Positions 1-11,640 are shown, counted from the first letter of the stretch. The stretch: DNA of 64,000 nucleotides from Apostichopus japonicus (GCF_037975245.1 NC_092578.1:18049821-18113820); one strand, 5' to 3'. Program-made: numbers and translations. The notes: a model not told the origin generated them from the sequence alone.

Positions 1-97
1 TAAATCATGCATAACAGATAAGTTACAGGCAGTTTCCAAATTACGATCACCTCCGGATGAGGTCGTTAAATCATTAATTTATTAATGACATCAGAAG

Positions 98-98
<1 letters not shown>

Positions 99-137
<39 letters not shown>

Positions 138-187
138 CCTATATATATATAGGCCTATATATATATAGGCCTATATATATATAGGCC

Positions 188-215
<28 letters not shown>
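99..215. repeat. TA array with AGGCCT interruptions
   Basis: A run of alternating TA is broken four times by the palindromic hexamer AGGCCT. The interruptions fall about 18-20 bases apart, giving a short higher-order repeat rather than a plain microsatellite. No coding potential. Confidence 0.9.
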
Positions 216-218
<3 letters not shown>

Positions 219-1385
219 TAGCACCGAGAATTGTATCCTGTTAGATGTTGTCATTTCTGAATGATGTTTTTGAAATAAGAGAATTCGCAAACGTATGTCT
301 TCAAACTTTTTCATATTTTACAGTGGTATTACTGACAAATATATATCTTTAATTATTAATACAAATATAAAGAAAGAAAAAAGAAGATAAAATAAACATT
401 AGTGAAAGCATGATTAATTTTGCGTTTGGTCTTTGGCTTTGAGTATATTAACAAAACGCTGGCAAAGCAAATATTGAGACAATTGGAATGCTTTGCCATG
501 TGAACTACTCGTGTAGGCTGTAGAATATATATGCTTGGTCTGTAGATCTGTATAGGCTACCGCACGGTTTGTAGAGATCATTAAGTTTCTCATAACATAT
601 ATCAAGCTATAATTATTACCAGGTTTTTTGTCTGTAGTGAATTCTAGACGGTTTTGTTTTTTGATGCTATGAACATTTTAATTAATCTATTGAGAATAAT
701 GCTGGGCTGAAGGTATGGCATATATACAAGTGCCAATGACCGTATAGTACTATAGGCTTATACCGTACCGTATGTAGGATGTATTTTGTAACATCGACCA
801 ATGTGTAATCACAATGATGTAGTTATGATTTATATAATTCACACTTATAGCTGCCTATAAAGCACATCACAAGGACCTTGTGGCAGTCCCTGGTCAATTG
901 ATAGAACCAAACTGGTGAAATTTATAATGCTGCTAGCGGAAAGTCTTTCTGCAGAAATGTGGTTGTAATTAACCAATTGTGCTCTCCTGTAGATGAATAA
1001 CATTGAATGCCAAACCAAACATCCTCGAATCAAAAGAGCATTGAATTGCAATGAACAGTTTCCTATATAGGTAACATTGTTTACATTAAGATTGCCCTGA
1101 TGACAAGTGGATGTGACATTGACAGATCGGAGAATATTAAAAGTCCACTGAACACAGGAATGCCCCCCCCCTCCCCAGAAAAAAGTTTAATATTCTCAAA
1201 ACGGAGCCTACCAAAATATCATATTCTCAATAATATTGATCGGAATAACGCAAATTGATTTCGAGTCAGTATGACATTGTCAAGGAGAGAGTTGTAATTG
1301 TATTGTTTTTCAAACGAGGCCCGGAAACGGGAGAGTGCATCGGTTATCCTTATCATTTGGCTGATTAATGAAAAACTGAACAAAG
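216..1385. other. No gene seen
   Basis: AT-rich sequence without a convincing open frame. A stretch near 860-1050 has a faint resemblance on the minus strand to a LINE reverse transcriptase, but it is too weak to call. A C-run lies near 1165-1178. Confidence 0.5.
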
Positions 1386-1630
1386 GGTATGTATGTATGT
1401 ATTTTGGATCCTCCTGCAAGCAGGAACTCGCGAAGAAGCCATCATTGGCTTATCAAAGCCACAAGCTGACCGAAGTCAGTCTCTTACATTCATATTTAAC
1501 GTCCGTGATTTTGAATTGTCAATTGTCAACAACTCTGTAACTTGACGACATACATTAATCTTGGAGTGACTCGAACTCGGGACCTTTTGATTGGAAAGCA
1601 CCGGCGTTAACCACCGAGCTAACACTCCTA
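1386..1630 (-). mobile_element. tRNA-derived SINE, copy 1
   Basis: Read on the minus strand it starts with a tRNA-like head of about 68 bases. The ends GGAGTG and CACTCC can pair as an acceptor stem, a box A-like TAGCTCGGTGG follows, and a box B-like GAGTTCGAGTC comes next. An unrelated body of about 150 bases follows, and the element ends in a short ATAC/ACAT tail (1386-1402). The same head, body and tail recur on the plus strand at 22585-22842, which defines a dispersed family. The head is duplicated by a few bases at its outer edge (ACACTCCTA repeated near 1630). Transcription by RNA polymerase III is inferred from the boxes. Confidence 0.8.
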
Positions 1631-1901
1631 ACACTCCTAAAATCGTGATCGATATCCCCGTCTCGATCGATAACCCAATTATTCTGAATTATAAATGACG
1701 TGGTATGATAAGTTTGTTATATCGTGGAAGAAAGAAACTCTCACAAGTGACCATGTTAACACATTAAAGGTTCATATAGCTAAGTAAATCAAGAAACGGC
1801 GTGTAATCTCCCAACTTGAAAACCCAGTTGTGTTCAATGTTCGGAGACAAAGAAAAGGGGGGGGGGGTGAAAGTTCAAAGTATCAATAGATATTATCTTA
1901 C

Positions 1902-1988
1902 CTGTAATTGGTGATTCAGAGGAAGTAAACTACATATCGCTACAGACATAGACACGTATAATATAGATAGCTGAAAATAAACCTCCAT
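1902..1988 (-). CDS. Candidate first coding exon with signal peptide
   Basis: ATG at 1988 on the minus strand opens 29 codons that run without a stop to a good donor, ACAG|GTAAGA, with the intron starting at 1901. The intron would be phase 0. The peptide begins MEVYFQLSILYVSMSVAIC, a short polar start followed by a hydrophobic core, as in a signal peptide. The context before ATG (acaATGG) is favourable. Later exons would lie to the left, and I found none with certainty between 1 and 1900, so the gene may leave the window. It could also be chance: a short exon with one splice site is weak evidence. No family is recognised. Confidence 0.35.
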
Positions 1989-2297
1989 TGTGTAATACTA
2001 TATAGTTGAATAAAATTTATGTATGGCGGTGGTGTATCCAGTTTACTGTATATGAAACACTCCGAATATGAAAATTCCTGACAACAAAAGGTCCCGCTCG
2101 CTCATAAATAATTTCAACATTTATCGGCAGGGTAACATAGCGACCTTTTACCCTCGTAACAGAAACACAACTTTTGATGTTTTGTAAGGCAAGGTTACAC
2201 TTGCAGCATTATGCTTTTAATGTAAATCATACATATACGTGGTAGAAGACCGACATGTAACTGTACCGAATTAGTCACTTTATGTCAGTTTTTTTAG

Positions 2298-2371
2298 GTT
2301 TTTTATGATTAAGATGGATCCTCCAGTTTTGATATCCACTTGTGATGATAAAATCACTCCACTTACAACAG
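2298..2371 (+). CDS. Candidate internal exon, HYR-like start
   Basis: A T-rich acceptor (cagtttttttag) precedes a 74-base segment that ends at a consensus donor, CAACAG|GTAAGT at 2372. One frame is open throughout. From Met at 2314 it reads MDPPVLISTCDDKITPLTTG, leaving a phase 1 end. The pattern PPV-I-x-x-C-x-x-x-I resembles the first strand of hyalin (HYR) repeats, extracellular modules common in echinoderms, but only about 20 residues are available. The matching second half of a HYR module was not found downstream. The ATG could also be an initiator. Confidence 0.3.
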
Positions 2372-3929
2372 GTAAGTACTCGCGTGTCTGAGAAAAGACA
2401 GTTGACTTTCATTTAGTACAAGTCAATCCACAAGTATGTACCGCTCTATCTATGGCTAATGTTCCCTCCTGGGACTCGACCTTTTAACCACTCACTTTGA
2501 CGTTCCCCTCTCAGAAAGTAATGTCAACATGTTATTCCTCTAGCGGGAAGAGACCAAAAAAAATGGATTGATAACACAGTATTTATTTCAGAGAAGACAC
2601 CAGACGAGAACCACAAAAGGATACACAAATTATTATAACAAATATGACACGTTTTAGGTGAATTACCATCCGTTGCTTTAAAGTCAATTACGAACTAGAG
2701 AAAGCAGCAACAAAAGAATGTTCCCGATTCTTCAACAGCTATTTACAGACTAAGAGTTGATGTTGGTTGGTGACCTGTTAATCCTACGCCAATGTCAGCA
2801 GGCAATGCGCGATACCCCACTCCACTTTATAGTTCATGTACGTGTGAACTTGAAAAGTTTAACAATTGGTTGAGTCCATAAGACAGTGTCTCGTGGTGTA
2901 GTATAGCTGTTGTAGGCTTTATCTGTCGCTATATAGCCTGTCAAACCATTATTTTTTTACGATAGCAGGCCTGTCCCCTCTCTGCCAGCCATGTGGTATT
3001 ATTCATTTTGATTACCAACACACACTTCCTTTCACTAACAAATTTGAGACCGTTCAGAAAGCAGCGTTTCCTGACCAACTTTGTCATTTGCGAGCCTTGT
3101 CAAACGATCATATGGTGTTCCGGTTAATAGGGGGGGGGGGAGCTTTCTAAATGCCTTAGTAATCTTAATTGATCTATGTCTTCCGCTTATTAAATATCGC
3201 AGCTGAAATTGATTGTTAAATCTTGTCGGAAAGTAGATACGTTAAACTAGAACGCACTCAAAAGTAGATCAATGAAATGAAGCATGGCAGTTGAGAGAGA
3301 TAATCGACAGAATGTGAAAGAATGACAGGTCCATTTATTTCTCCCCCTTGAAAACGTAAGTACGCTTACCCTTCCCAGTAGAGTTTTCAAAGTCTAGAAA
3401 CTCATTTCAATCGGTAGAAGGTTTGTTAAAGCCAAGTCTCTTAAGACTTTTAGCGCAAAAAACCCCTCATACTATAGCATGCTCTATGGATATACACTGA
3501 TTTGATAGGCACTGTAGGTGTACCTTACCCGTATTATATTGATCTCGTAACATTTGTTAATTTTGGGGAGTTTTAATTGTACGGATCATCCTAGAATTTG
3601 AAAGAGAGAAAAGAAAGATTCCATTTACTGGTAACGAAACTTAAGAACAGACGTTTTCCCGTCATGTGATTCCATGTTATATGACAGTAGCGGACTAAAC
3701 AATTTCCCCTGAAAGCGACTATCTTAAGACAGACAAAGAAAAACTTCGCTTTATGATGATTAACTTCACGGAAAATATGTCAACTGGGTAGAAGTTCAAC
3801 CACGTATATGCCTATATCTAGAATAAAATCCAGGACCCAGTCCCCCCCCCCCCCCCCCCAGACTGATGTACAGATATTACAAGGTATGCCCAGTGTATAT
3901 TATAAACATAAATATATACGACTATTTAC
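2372..3929. other. No gene seen; C and G runs
   Basis: No supported coding sequence. Homopolymer runs occur at 3130-3140 (G) and 3842-3859 (C). Confidence 0.5.
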
Positions 3930-5511
3930 GGTACAACCTTAACACGTTAAAATTCTTCAACATTGTTTTAAACGTTGCCAAATATAGCAATATTGAGCAC
4001 CAAAGCACTCTATTTTTCTTATCCTTTCCCGGACAACCTATTACGAAAATCGCCCGGCAAATGCTCAAAGCATGTTGTCCTGCTTACCAAATTTATGACA
4101 ATTTGAAAATATCTAGTAATTTGGGAGTCATTTTGTATCGTCCTTTGAACACATCATAAGCATATTTTCCTATATACTGTTTGTAAAAACATGGACGGAT
4201 CCAGAATTTTATCAAGGAGGGGTGTTAGGTTGGAGTCATTGACCAATTTCCGCGAAGGATGGGGATGGGGATGGGGGGAGTCTGTGTTTAATAATGGTTA
4301 TTCGTAATTTTTCGCTTTCTTACCTAAGTGTTCCTCTCATTGGCTGTAATAATGTTATTTCGCTAGTAGTTTAATTTTGTGGTAGTATGCACCATCATTG
4401 CCCGACCATTATATAAGAGCGATTTCTAGTTTGGGTTTTGGCTGAAATGCCGACTTTGTAATCCGTTGTTCCCCCTCACAATTTTGCAAGGTCGGTAAGA
4501 GTGACTCCATAGTTTTCCCTTTCGGATAACCAAAAAGTACTCTGTTGATGACGTCACTGGAAGAACTCAAAGCGCTTTTTCTGTAGAAAACATATGCATA
4601 ACTAATGAATCATAATTCAAATTCTTATCATGGGAGCGACCACGAGTGCGTTAATATTTTCAATAACACGAGGAAATCCACATAGCCTTGACAGCCACTC
4701 ATACGCAAGTGAGGTCTTTCGACATGACCACACTGTTTACACTGTCAGCAGTAATTTTCCGTCGGATAGGACAAATCGGAGGAATTTCATAGACTGAAAA
4801 CCGTAGTTGGAAATACAACGGAAAATGAAGCTTATGCCACCGGCACATGTATAGTATTAGTCTTTATTCAGTCGTCTGTAATCCTACTTTGTTGCCAAAG
4901 TTATCGACATTGAGTAAACTCTTCAATGAAAACTCATGATCATGATTATCTTAGTGTGGTTTTGTTAGCTAATTTGACAACATTTATGATTTTATCTTTT
5001 CCGGAGTTTCTAGTTTTTCTCATGACTGGTTTTCTACAAACTTTTTGCTTGAAGTAACACATTAGTGAGACAAAAATGTTATCTTTCGTTTTGCTAATTT
5101 CAGACCATTATTCAGTTTAAACGTTTTATAACATGCGGCGATTGCTTATACTCCTTCCAAGCAAAACTATATTTTATTAAAAAAAATACGACTACTGTCG
5201 ATATTCTCTCTTACAAACTACTGGTTAAATCTCTCCTCACGAAAGGCTTTTCCAAACGTTTCTTCGATCCTATTAATAAATCAAACGCTGGTATAATTGA
5301 GCTGTTATCTCTGAACCTCTTGCAAAGGCATCGTGTTAATCGGATATATCTATACTTTTCAATCAATAAAATGAAAAAAAAAACGCTGGTAGAGAAACTG
5401 CACTCTAATTGCATCTCATATGGTGAAGTTTGTGTTTTGGTTTATCTTTTTACCCTATAAAATCTGATGTAATGGCAGTAATACTATTCTATCATTTCAT
5501 AGAGTGACAAA
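3930..5511 (+). repeat. Duplicon unit A, 5' flank
   Basis: This flank is highly similar to 10350-12365 upstream of the second gene copy. Unit A has an extra segment of about 250 bases near 4098-4345. Unit B has about 150 extra bases near 10630-10795 and a LINE fragment at 11641-12147. The unit A sequence at 5282-5310 keeps the uninterrupted target of that LINE. No gene other than the transporter at its end. Confidence 0.8.
5456..5462 (+). promoter_or_regulatory. TATA-box-like motif before SLC35G copy 1
   Basis: TATAAAA lies 50 bases before the start codon at 5512. The same site reads TATTAAG in the copies upstream of 12366 and 14576, so only copy 1 keeps the match. A start site about 25-30 bases downstream would leave a 5' UTR of roughly 20 bases. 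This rests on motif and position only; a 5' UTR intron is an alternative. Confidence 0.3.
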
Positions 5512-6432
5512 ATGGTCGACCGCATGAATATATCCACCGCGAAAGGTGCGGCATACATGATAATGTTTGGTGCCGTAGCGTCAGTGCAAGCGGCTCTTTC
5601 AAAAGCGATGATAGATAATGGTAGCAACGCATTCGAGTTGGTTTTTATCCGATGTGTCATCCACTTATTTGTAATCTTGACATTTACCTCATGGACATCC
5701 ACCGTCAGTTACACATTGGTCGACATGTTCCTCTACATATGCTGTACATCTACTGCCGTGATTTCATGGATCGCGACGAATTTGTCTTTTTGTTCTCTGG
5801 GAGTAGGTGACAGCATTGCGATAGAAACAGGTGCCTCTGTTCTGTTAACAACGTTTGTTGGACACATTTGGCTTTCCGAAAGAGTTGATATAACTGATAT
5901 CCCAATTCTCTTAATGAATATCATTGGTGTAATCTTAGTCGTTAAACCTAGCATGATATTTGAGCCAAATGCTTATCACAAACAAGGACAGATTATGGGA
6001 GCAGTGTTTGCTCTCGCTGCTGGGATACTCTGTGCCATTTATCCCGTTACTGTTAAGTTCATCGCAAGAAAAGAAACGTTCAACATCAACATTTTTCTAT
6101 TTTTCCATGGAATCACCGGAATTCCGATAACTCTGGTTATAACTGCTCTCTTCTCGACACCATGGAAACCAAGTTACAGCCTCGATAACTGCCTTATGAC
6201 ATTAGTTTATCAGATGTTCTGTTTGGCGCAGACTTCATTTTTTGCCTTGGCTCTGGAATTAGAAGATGCGACGTACGTCGCCTTTGCATCGACAATATCT
6301 TGCGTGTTGACATATTTGGCCCAATTGACCATTTTTAAAGCGACATTGGAGTGGCTCGCCATCGTGGGGTCGTTGTTGATACTATCAGCACTAACTCTCT
6401 TTCAGATAAGACAAATTAGACGAAAGTCATAG
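5512..6432 (+). CDS. SLC35G-like EamA/DMT transporter, copy 1
   Basis: The gene is intronless and encodes 306 residues with about ten predicted membrane segments (roughly 10-32, 43-60, 66-90, 98-116, 127-146, 158-178, 190-215, 224-245, 252-275, 277-300). The two five-helix halves match tandem EamA domains of the drug/metabolite transporter superfamily. The FELVFIRCVIH segment in helix 2 and the ALELEDATYVA segment before helix 9 fit the SLC35G group. Vertebrate SLC35G proteins are often a little longer, with an extended N-terminus. The start has a good context (acaaaATGG) and is shared by copies 2 and 3. The C-terminus ends in basic residues (RQIRRKS). It is the head copy of a four-member cluster, all on the plus strand. 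Substrate is unknown: mammalian SLC35G1 has been linked to STIM1 regulation and organic anion transport, but orthology is not shown here. Confidence 0.9.
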   Translation: MVDRMNISTAKGAAYMIMFGAVASVQAALSKAMIDNGSNAFELVFIRCVIHLFVILTFTSWTSTVSYTLVDMFLYICCTSTAVISWIATNLSFCSLGVGDSIAIETGASVLLTTFVGHIWLSERVDITDIPILLMNIIGVILVVKPSMIFEPNAYHKQGQIMGAVFALAAGILCAIYPVTVKFIARKETFNINIFLFFHGITGIPITLVITALFSTPWKPSYSLDNCLMTLVYQMFCLAQTSFFALALELEDATYVAFASTISCVLTYLAQLTIFKATLEWLAIVGSLLILSALTLFQIRQIRRKS

Positions 6433-7464
6433 ATTCAAGTCCAATAATGAAAATACTACAAAGTAAACTACTTGCATCGCCACTGGTAGTCTTTGCTGGA
6501 CAATTTGTAACAGTCCTTTATTTCAGGGTTATGTCGATATTTACATAGTACATGGTATGTTTTATGTGAAGTATAATGAACAGTTTGCACGAGTCATCCT
6601 TATATCTGAATTTCTCATTTTTTATGATCTTTTGATGTCTTTTCAATGGTTTGGCCTAAGCAGTTAAAGTTACTATCATTGAGACAAAACGGTTTCTAAG
6701 CTTTAGCTTCGCTAATTGGCAACCCATATTAACTTTGTAAGGTTATAACATAAGGTGATCGTTGGTACATTCATGCGTAACACTGTTATTTGTATCACGT
6801 TTGAAGGTTGGGCCAAGTTTTCGAGGTACTTTGTTGCATGTATATGTGGTATTTGCAGATGGGTATTATCCTTTGCTCTTTACGGTTTGATTTGAAGCGA
6901 CATGTTTGTACATAAGGAAATCAATAATACACGCGGTCATGTAGGAATAATTCCAGTGCGTAACTTTAAGATTGTATCATTTTGAGGGCCGCAAATAGGC
7001 AGTTCGATTCTCTTACAACAAGGTTCGTTACAAATGAAAAGTATCGTGGTGTTGTTCTTCTCTGTCTCGATACCTATGCGTATCTATTCAATGATGTTGT
7101 GACGTTGAAATGCATTTTCAGAGAGTAGCGAGCAACCATTCGCTGATGACCAGGGTTGCTTTTCATCATAGGCATCTTTCTGAAGAGGATAATGTCATAT
7201 ATTTTGTATTTAAAAGTACACGTATTTTCTCAATATAATACCGCATCAGCGCAATGAGATTCGGTGCTCACATCGCCATGATGATATTGAATTTGTCTCT
7301 TTAGACGTAATATGCTACAGTACATGTACACCGTTTTGTTTTGTTAGGCTTGGGCACCTAGCGTTACGCCGTTGTTCACGATGCGTGAAGCTTGCAGCTC
7401 GCAGTTGTCTGTATATTAGATATACATGCACATGCGCATGCACGCGTTCGATTTTGTCTTTATA
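6433..7464 (+). repeat. Duplicon unit A, 3' flank (proximal)
   Basis: This flank is highly similar to 13269-13825, 15496-16034 and 16731-17251. No AATAAA was seen close to the stop codon. The block continues at 9393 after the LINE insertion. Part of it (around 7245-7375) also has a diverged match near 52855-52970. Confidence 0.8.
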
Positions 7465-9392
7465 GTTTAGTTTAGTTTAGTAGAAAAAAAGGATCAGGAG
7501 GGACACTTAAGTTCCCATCAAGGACCCAATAGAGAGAGAAAAAAAACTGAAGACACAATCACTCAGACCCGATTACAATGCTTAAAGTGCTTGTCCAAAG
7601 CATTCTTAAACCCATTGACACTACTTGCAAGTACAACTTTCTCAGGCAAACCATTCCACTCATTCAAAACCCTATTAGAAAAAAAGTTATGCCGAATATT
7701 AATCCTACTATGTGACTTTTGGAGTTTAAGACAATGACCTCTGGTACAACTACTGTTAGCAAACATGAAAAAGTCGGTAAAGGATAAATTGTCGAAACCA
7801 TACACAATCTTGAAAACCTGGATCAAGTCCCCACGTAACCTCCTAAGCTCCAGTGTGGTGAGATTCAACAGTTGTAACCGCCTATTATAAGAAACACTCT
7901 TGAAGGAACTAATAATCTTAGTAGCCCTCCTCTGGACCTTTTCAAGTACTTCCTTATCCTTAGCAAAATATGGGTTCCAAGCCTGCACAGCATACTCCAG
8001 ATGAGGTCTAACCAACTGCTTATAAAGCCTAACTACGATGTCCTCTTTCAGAAAACTGAAGTTCCTCTTGATCATACCTAAAACCTTATTACCTCTTTTA
8101 GCAGCTTCAAGACAATGTTTAGAAGGTTGCAGAGATGAGTCAATGTAGATACCTAGGTCTCTCTCCACAGAGACCTCCTGTAACTCCACACCATTAAGAT
8201 TGTATGTAAACTTTTGGTTACTACTACCAATGTGCATTACATTGCAATTTTCAATATTGAAAAGCATTTGCCACCCCTGAGACCAGGAAAAAACCTTATC
8301 CAAATCCGTTTGAAACTTCTCAGAATCGCTTTTGGAAGAGACCTCAGAATACAATTAGGTGTCATCAGCAAATTTCTTGGCTGTACACAAAATATCTCCG
8401 TCGATATCATTTATATAGGCAACAAACAACAAGGGACCCAATACAGACCCTTGTGGAACCCCACTAGTAACGTCCTGCCAAGAAGAAGCACAGCCTTTAA
8501 TTACCACCCTCTGTTTCCTATTACCAAGCCAATTCTCGATCCAAGACAGTAAATTCCCATTGAGACCCACACTCTTCAGCCTAAGTAAAAGACGCTGGTG
8601 GGGAACTTTATCAAAGGCCTTCTGGAAATCCAGGAACACAACATCTACAGACTTCTGCCTATTCAGTGAGCTTGTTGCATCTTCCATAAACTCAAGGATA
8701 TTAGTGAGACAAGACCATTTTTGACAAAAACCATGATGAGACTCTCTGATCAAAGACTGACTGCTGAAGTGACAGACCATAGACTTTTTAACAATAGACT
8801 CCATGACCTTACAAACAACACTAGTGAGACTAACGGGCCTATAATTACAGGGCTTAGACTTATCACCCTTCTTGAAAATTGGGGTAATATTCGCACATCT
8901 CCAGTCCTTAGGAACGTAACCTTCATTCATAAATTTACTAAAAACCAATGATAGTGGAACACAGAAATGGTGTGCAAAAGTCTTCAACAAATACGGATGG
9001 ATTGCATCCGGTCAAGAAGCTTTAGAAACATTTAGACGAAGCAGCTCCTTTAAGACAACCTCATCCGAAAATAAGACCGTATCCAATTTAGGCCTATCAC
9101 TGTCCCCCTGAAAATCTGGAATACTACTCATATCTTCCCTTGTAAAAACCGACACAAAATATTTGTTCAAAAGATCTGCAAGATCCTGACTATCAGTAAC
9201 TATATTATCAGCCTGTGGTGCCCTAAGAGAAACAATTGCAGCTTTAACTTTCTGCTTTGACCTGACATAAGAAAAGAAGGCCTTTGGGTTATCCTTAATT
9301 TTTAAGGCAATGCTATTTTCGAAATTCAATTTAGCATCAGAGACTAAGCATTCTAGCTTCTACCTGATGAATTTTAAACTTGGCCAAAAGAG
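7465..9392 (-). mobile_element. CR1/Jockey-like LINE, 5'-truncated
   Basis: This is a non-LTR retrotransposon fragment on the minus strand. Its 3' UTR of about 95 bases ends in a short TAAAC-type tandem repeat at 7465-7484. The 5' part of the element (endonuclease and ORF1) is absent. The insertion site is known because the paralogous flank at 17241-17260 lacks it; only ATA (7462-7464 and 9393-9395) is shared at the edges, so target duplication is minimal or absent. Clade assignment is from the reverse transcriptase style and is approximate. Confidence 0.9.
7563..9329 (-). pseudogene. LINE reverse transcriptase, two nonsense codons
   Basis: A single minus-strand frame spans the linker before the RT, the RT domain and the C-terminal region. 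Visible RT motifs are NYRPVSLT, FLDFQKAFDKVPH, SGVPQGSVLGPLLF and the catalytic FADDT. The frame is interrupted by two stops, at 9012-9014 (just before PDAIHPYLLKTF) and at 8355-8357 (directly after FADDT). No frameshift is apparent. The rest is well preserved, so the copy looks young but inactive; it also lacks its 5' half. Confidence 0.9.
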
Positions 9393-9795
9393 ATAATAAA
9401 ACTCACGACGGTCATGCGTTAGTTAATACCGTATCTTTATTTTTAGATTGCTGTATAGCCGTTAAACAAATCTCAGAAACTGGTTTCGGTTCACATATTA
9501 CAAGGTCATTGGGCAATTGATTGTGAGTAATTCTTACACGAACGTGATTGCAAAATAGCTATTCGACGATATTCATTCACTCCTGTAACAGTTCAAAATC
9601 TAAAACAAATCATTTCTTCGATGCTGTCAAAAAAAGGGTAGGCTACAATATGACCTTCCTCTAATGTGATAGAAATATTCAGATCATTAAAAATTGTACT
9701 TATTAAGCCTATCAAATCAGTATATTAAAAAAGGATGATAACCTTGACTCAGTATACTCGGTGCGTTATTGCTAAAATTGGCATCTATATCCAGT
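9393..9795 (+). repeat. Duplicon unit A, 3' flank (distal)
   Basis: Continuation of the transporter 3' flank after the LINE. It matches 17249-17649 in unit B. No coding sequence. Confidence 0.75.
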
Positions 9796-10344
9796 GGAGT
9801 CGCCAAGGGGTGGCCTGGGGGAGGGGGGCACGTGCCCTTCTCCAAATTTTTGCCCCCAGGTGCCCCCAGATGCGATTTGTAGTGGTAAAAAAATACTAAA
9901 ACAAAAACTTTTTTACAAAAGACGAAACGTATTATGTTCCTCAGTAAAACTTCTTACTTGTTTTCCCACTAACAAGGTCACAGAGTCCCCGGCGTGAACA
10001 GCCAGTGCTAAAATGTCACTACTACCCTCCATGAATTTAAATTTCAACTCTCTTATTTAAAGACATTATCAGAGCAAAAGGGTCAATTTTCATTTTTTTG
10101 TAACTTTTTAATCCGCCTCAATTAAAAACATGGATATCGGACAGACTAAGCCCGAAAATTCTTGAATGTAAAGTTACTTCAAGTTGCAAAATAAAGCATC
10201 AGCTTGCATCTAAGGACCCTTTAGTAATATAAAATGCCTCGATGACCTAGACCCCTCCCCCACGACGACGTTCACAAATAAACATTTTGCCCCTAATTAA
10301 TTACTCTGCCCCCCTGTGCCCCCAAGACTGAAATGTCTGGCGAC
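9796..10344. mobile_element. GC-rich-ended TIR element, copy in unit A
   Basis: A non-coding element of about 550 bases with runs of GGGG/CCCC just inside each end. It begins GGAGTCGCCA and ends ...TGGCGAC, where the unit A/unit B junction cuts off the last bases. The complete copy is at 17650-18209. No transposase is present, so it is probably non-autonomous; superfamily unknown. A short open frame at 9794-9997 lies in the G-rich end and is not a gene. Confidence 0.65.
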
Positions 10345-11640
10345 CTGTCAACCTAAACACGTTAACATTCTTCAACATTGTTTCAAACGTTGCCAAATAG
10401 GGCAATATTGTGCACCAAAGTACTTTATATTTCTCACCCTTTTCTCGGACGATATATCACTAAAATCGCCCGGCAAATGCTCAAAGTATGTTGTCCTGTT
10501 TACCACATTGTGGTAATTGTAATAGTTGTAATAATGTTATTTCGCTAGTAGTATAATTTTATGGTAGTATGCACCATCATTGCCCGACCATTATATAAGA
10601 GCGATTTCTAGTTTGGGTTTTGGCTGAAGTGAATCAAAACGACAGTATGAAATGTTTCCCGAAAGAAACGAGGGTTTGCGGTCTGATTATAAGTCACTTT
10701 GGCTTCGGCTTTGAGTACAACGGTTCTGTATGCTACCGTGTTGTACGAATCTAACCGTAAGTATAATGCTCGAATTTGCGATCCGCGTTATAGTCATTGC
10801 CGACTTTGTAATCCGTGGTTCCCCCTCACAATTTTGCAAGGTCGGTAAGAGTGACTCCATAGTTTTCCCTTTCGGATAACCAAAAAGTACTCTGTTGATG
10901 ACGTCACTGGAAGAACTCAAAGCGCTTTTTCTGTAGAAAACATATGCATTTCTAATGAATCATAATTCAAATTCTTATCATGGGAGCGACCACGAGTGCG
11001 TTTATATTTTCAATAACACGAGGAAATCCACATAGCCTTGACAGCCACTCATACGCAAGTGAGGTCTTTCGACATGACCACACTGTTTACACTGTCAGCA
11101 GTAATTCTCCGTCGGATAGGACAAATCGGAGGAATTTCATAGACTGAAAACCGTAGTTGGAAATACAACGGAAAATGAAGCTTATGCCACCGGCACATGT
11201 ATAGTATTAGTCTTTATTCAGTCGTCTGTAATGCTACCTTGTTTGCCAAAGTTATCGACATTGAGTAAACTCTTCAATGAAAACTCATGATCATGATTAT
11301 CTTAGTGTGGTTTTGTTAGCTAATTTGACAACATTTATGATTTTCTTTTCCGGAGTTTCCAGTTTTTCTCATGACTGGTTTTCTACAAACTTTTTGCTTG
11401 AAGTAACACATTAGTGAGACAAAAATGTTATCTTTCGTTTTGTTAATTTCAGACCGTTATACAGTTTAAACGTTCTTAGAACATACGGCGATTGCTTATA
11501 CTCCTTCCAAGCAAAACTATATTTTATTTAAAAAAATATGACTACTGTCAATATTCTCTCTTACAAACTACTGGTTAAATCTCTCTTCACGAAAGGCTTT
11601 TCCAAACGTTTCTTCTATCCTATTAATAATTCAAACGCTG
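10345..11640 (+). repeat. Duplicon unit B, 5' flank
   Basis: Starts directly after the TGGCGAC end of the TIR element and is homologous to 3930-5290. It holds about 150 bases (10630-10795) missing from unit A. No supported gene; the open frame at 10687-10920 on the minus strand is not conserved as a frame in unit A. Confidence 0.75.

Noticed and set aside
860-1050. Possible LINE RT fragment on the minus strand (QGLPQGPCD-like)
   Set aside because: Only a few residues resemble the RT motif and the flanking frame does not continue as RT.
1560-1630. True tRNA gene
   Set aside because: Boxes and acceptor pairing are tRNA-like, but the head is fused to a shared body and tail repeated at 22585, so it is a SINE.
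5484-5954. Antisense frames over the SLC35G genes
   Set aside because: Recur in every paralogue only because the sense gene is conserved; they carry no domain and have no splice or promoter support.
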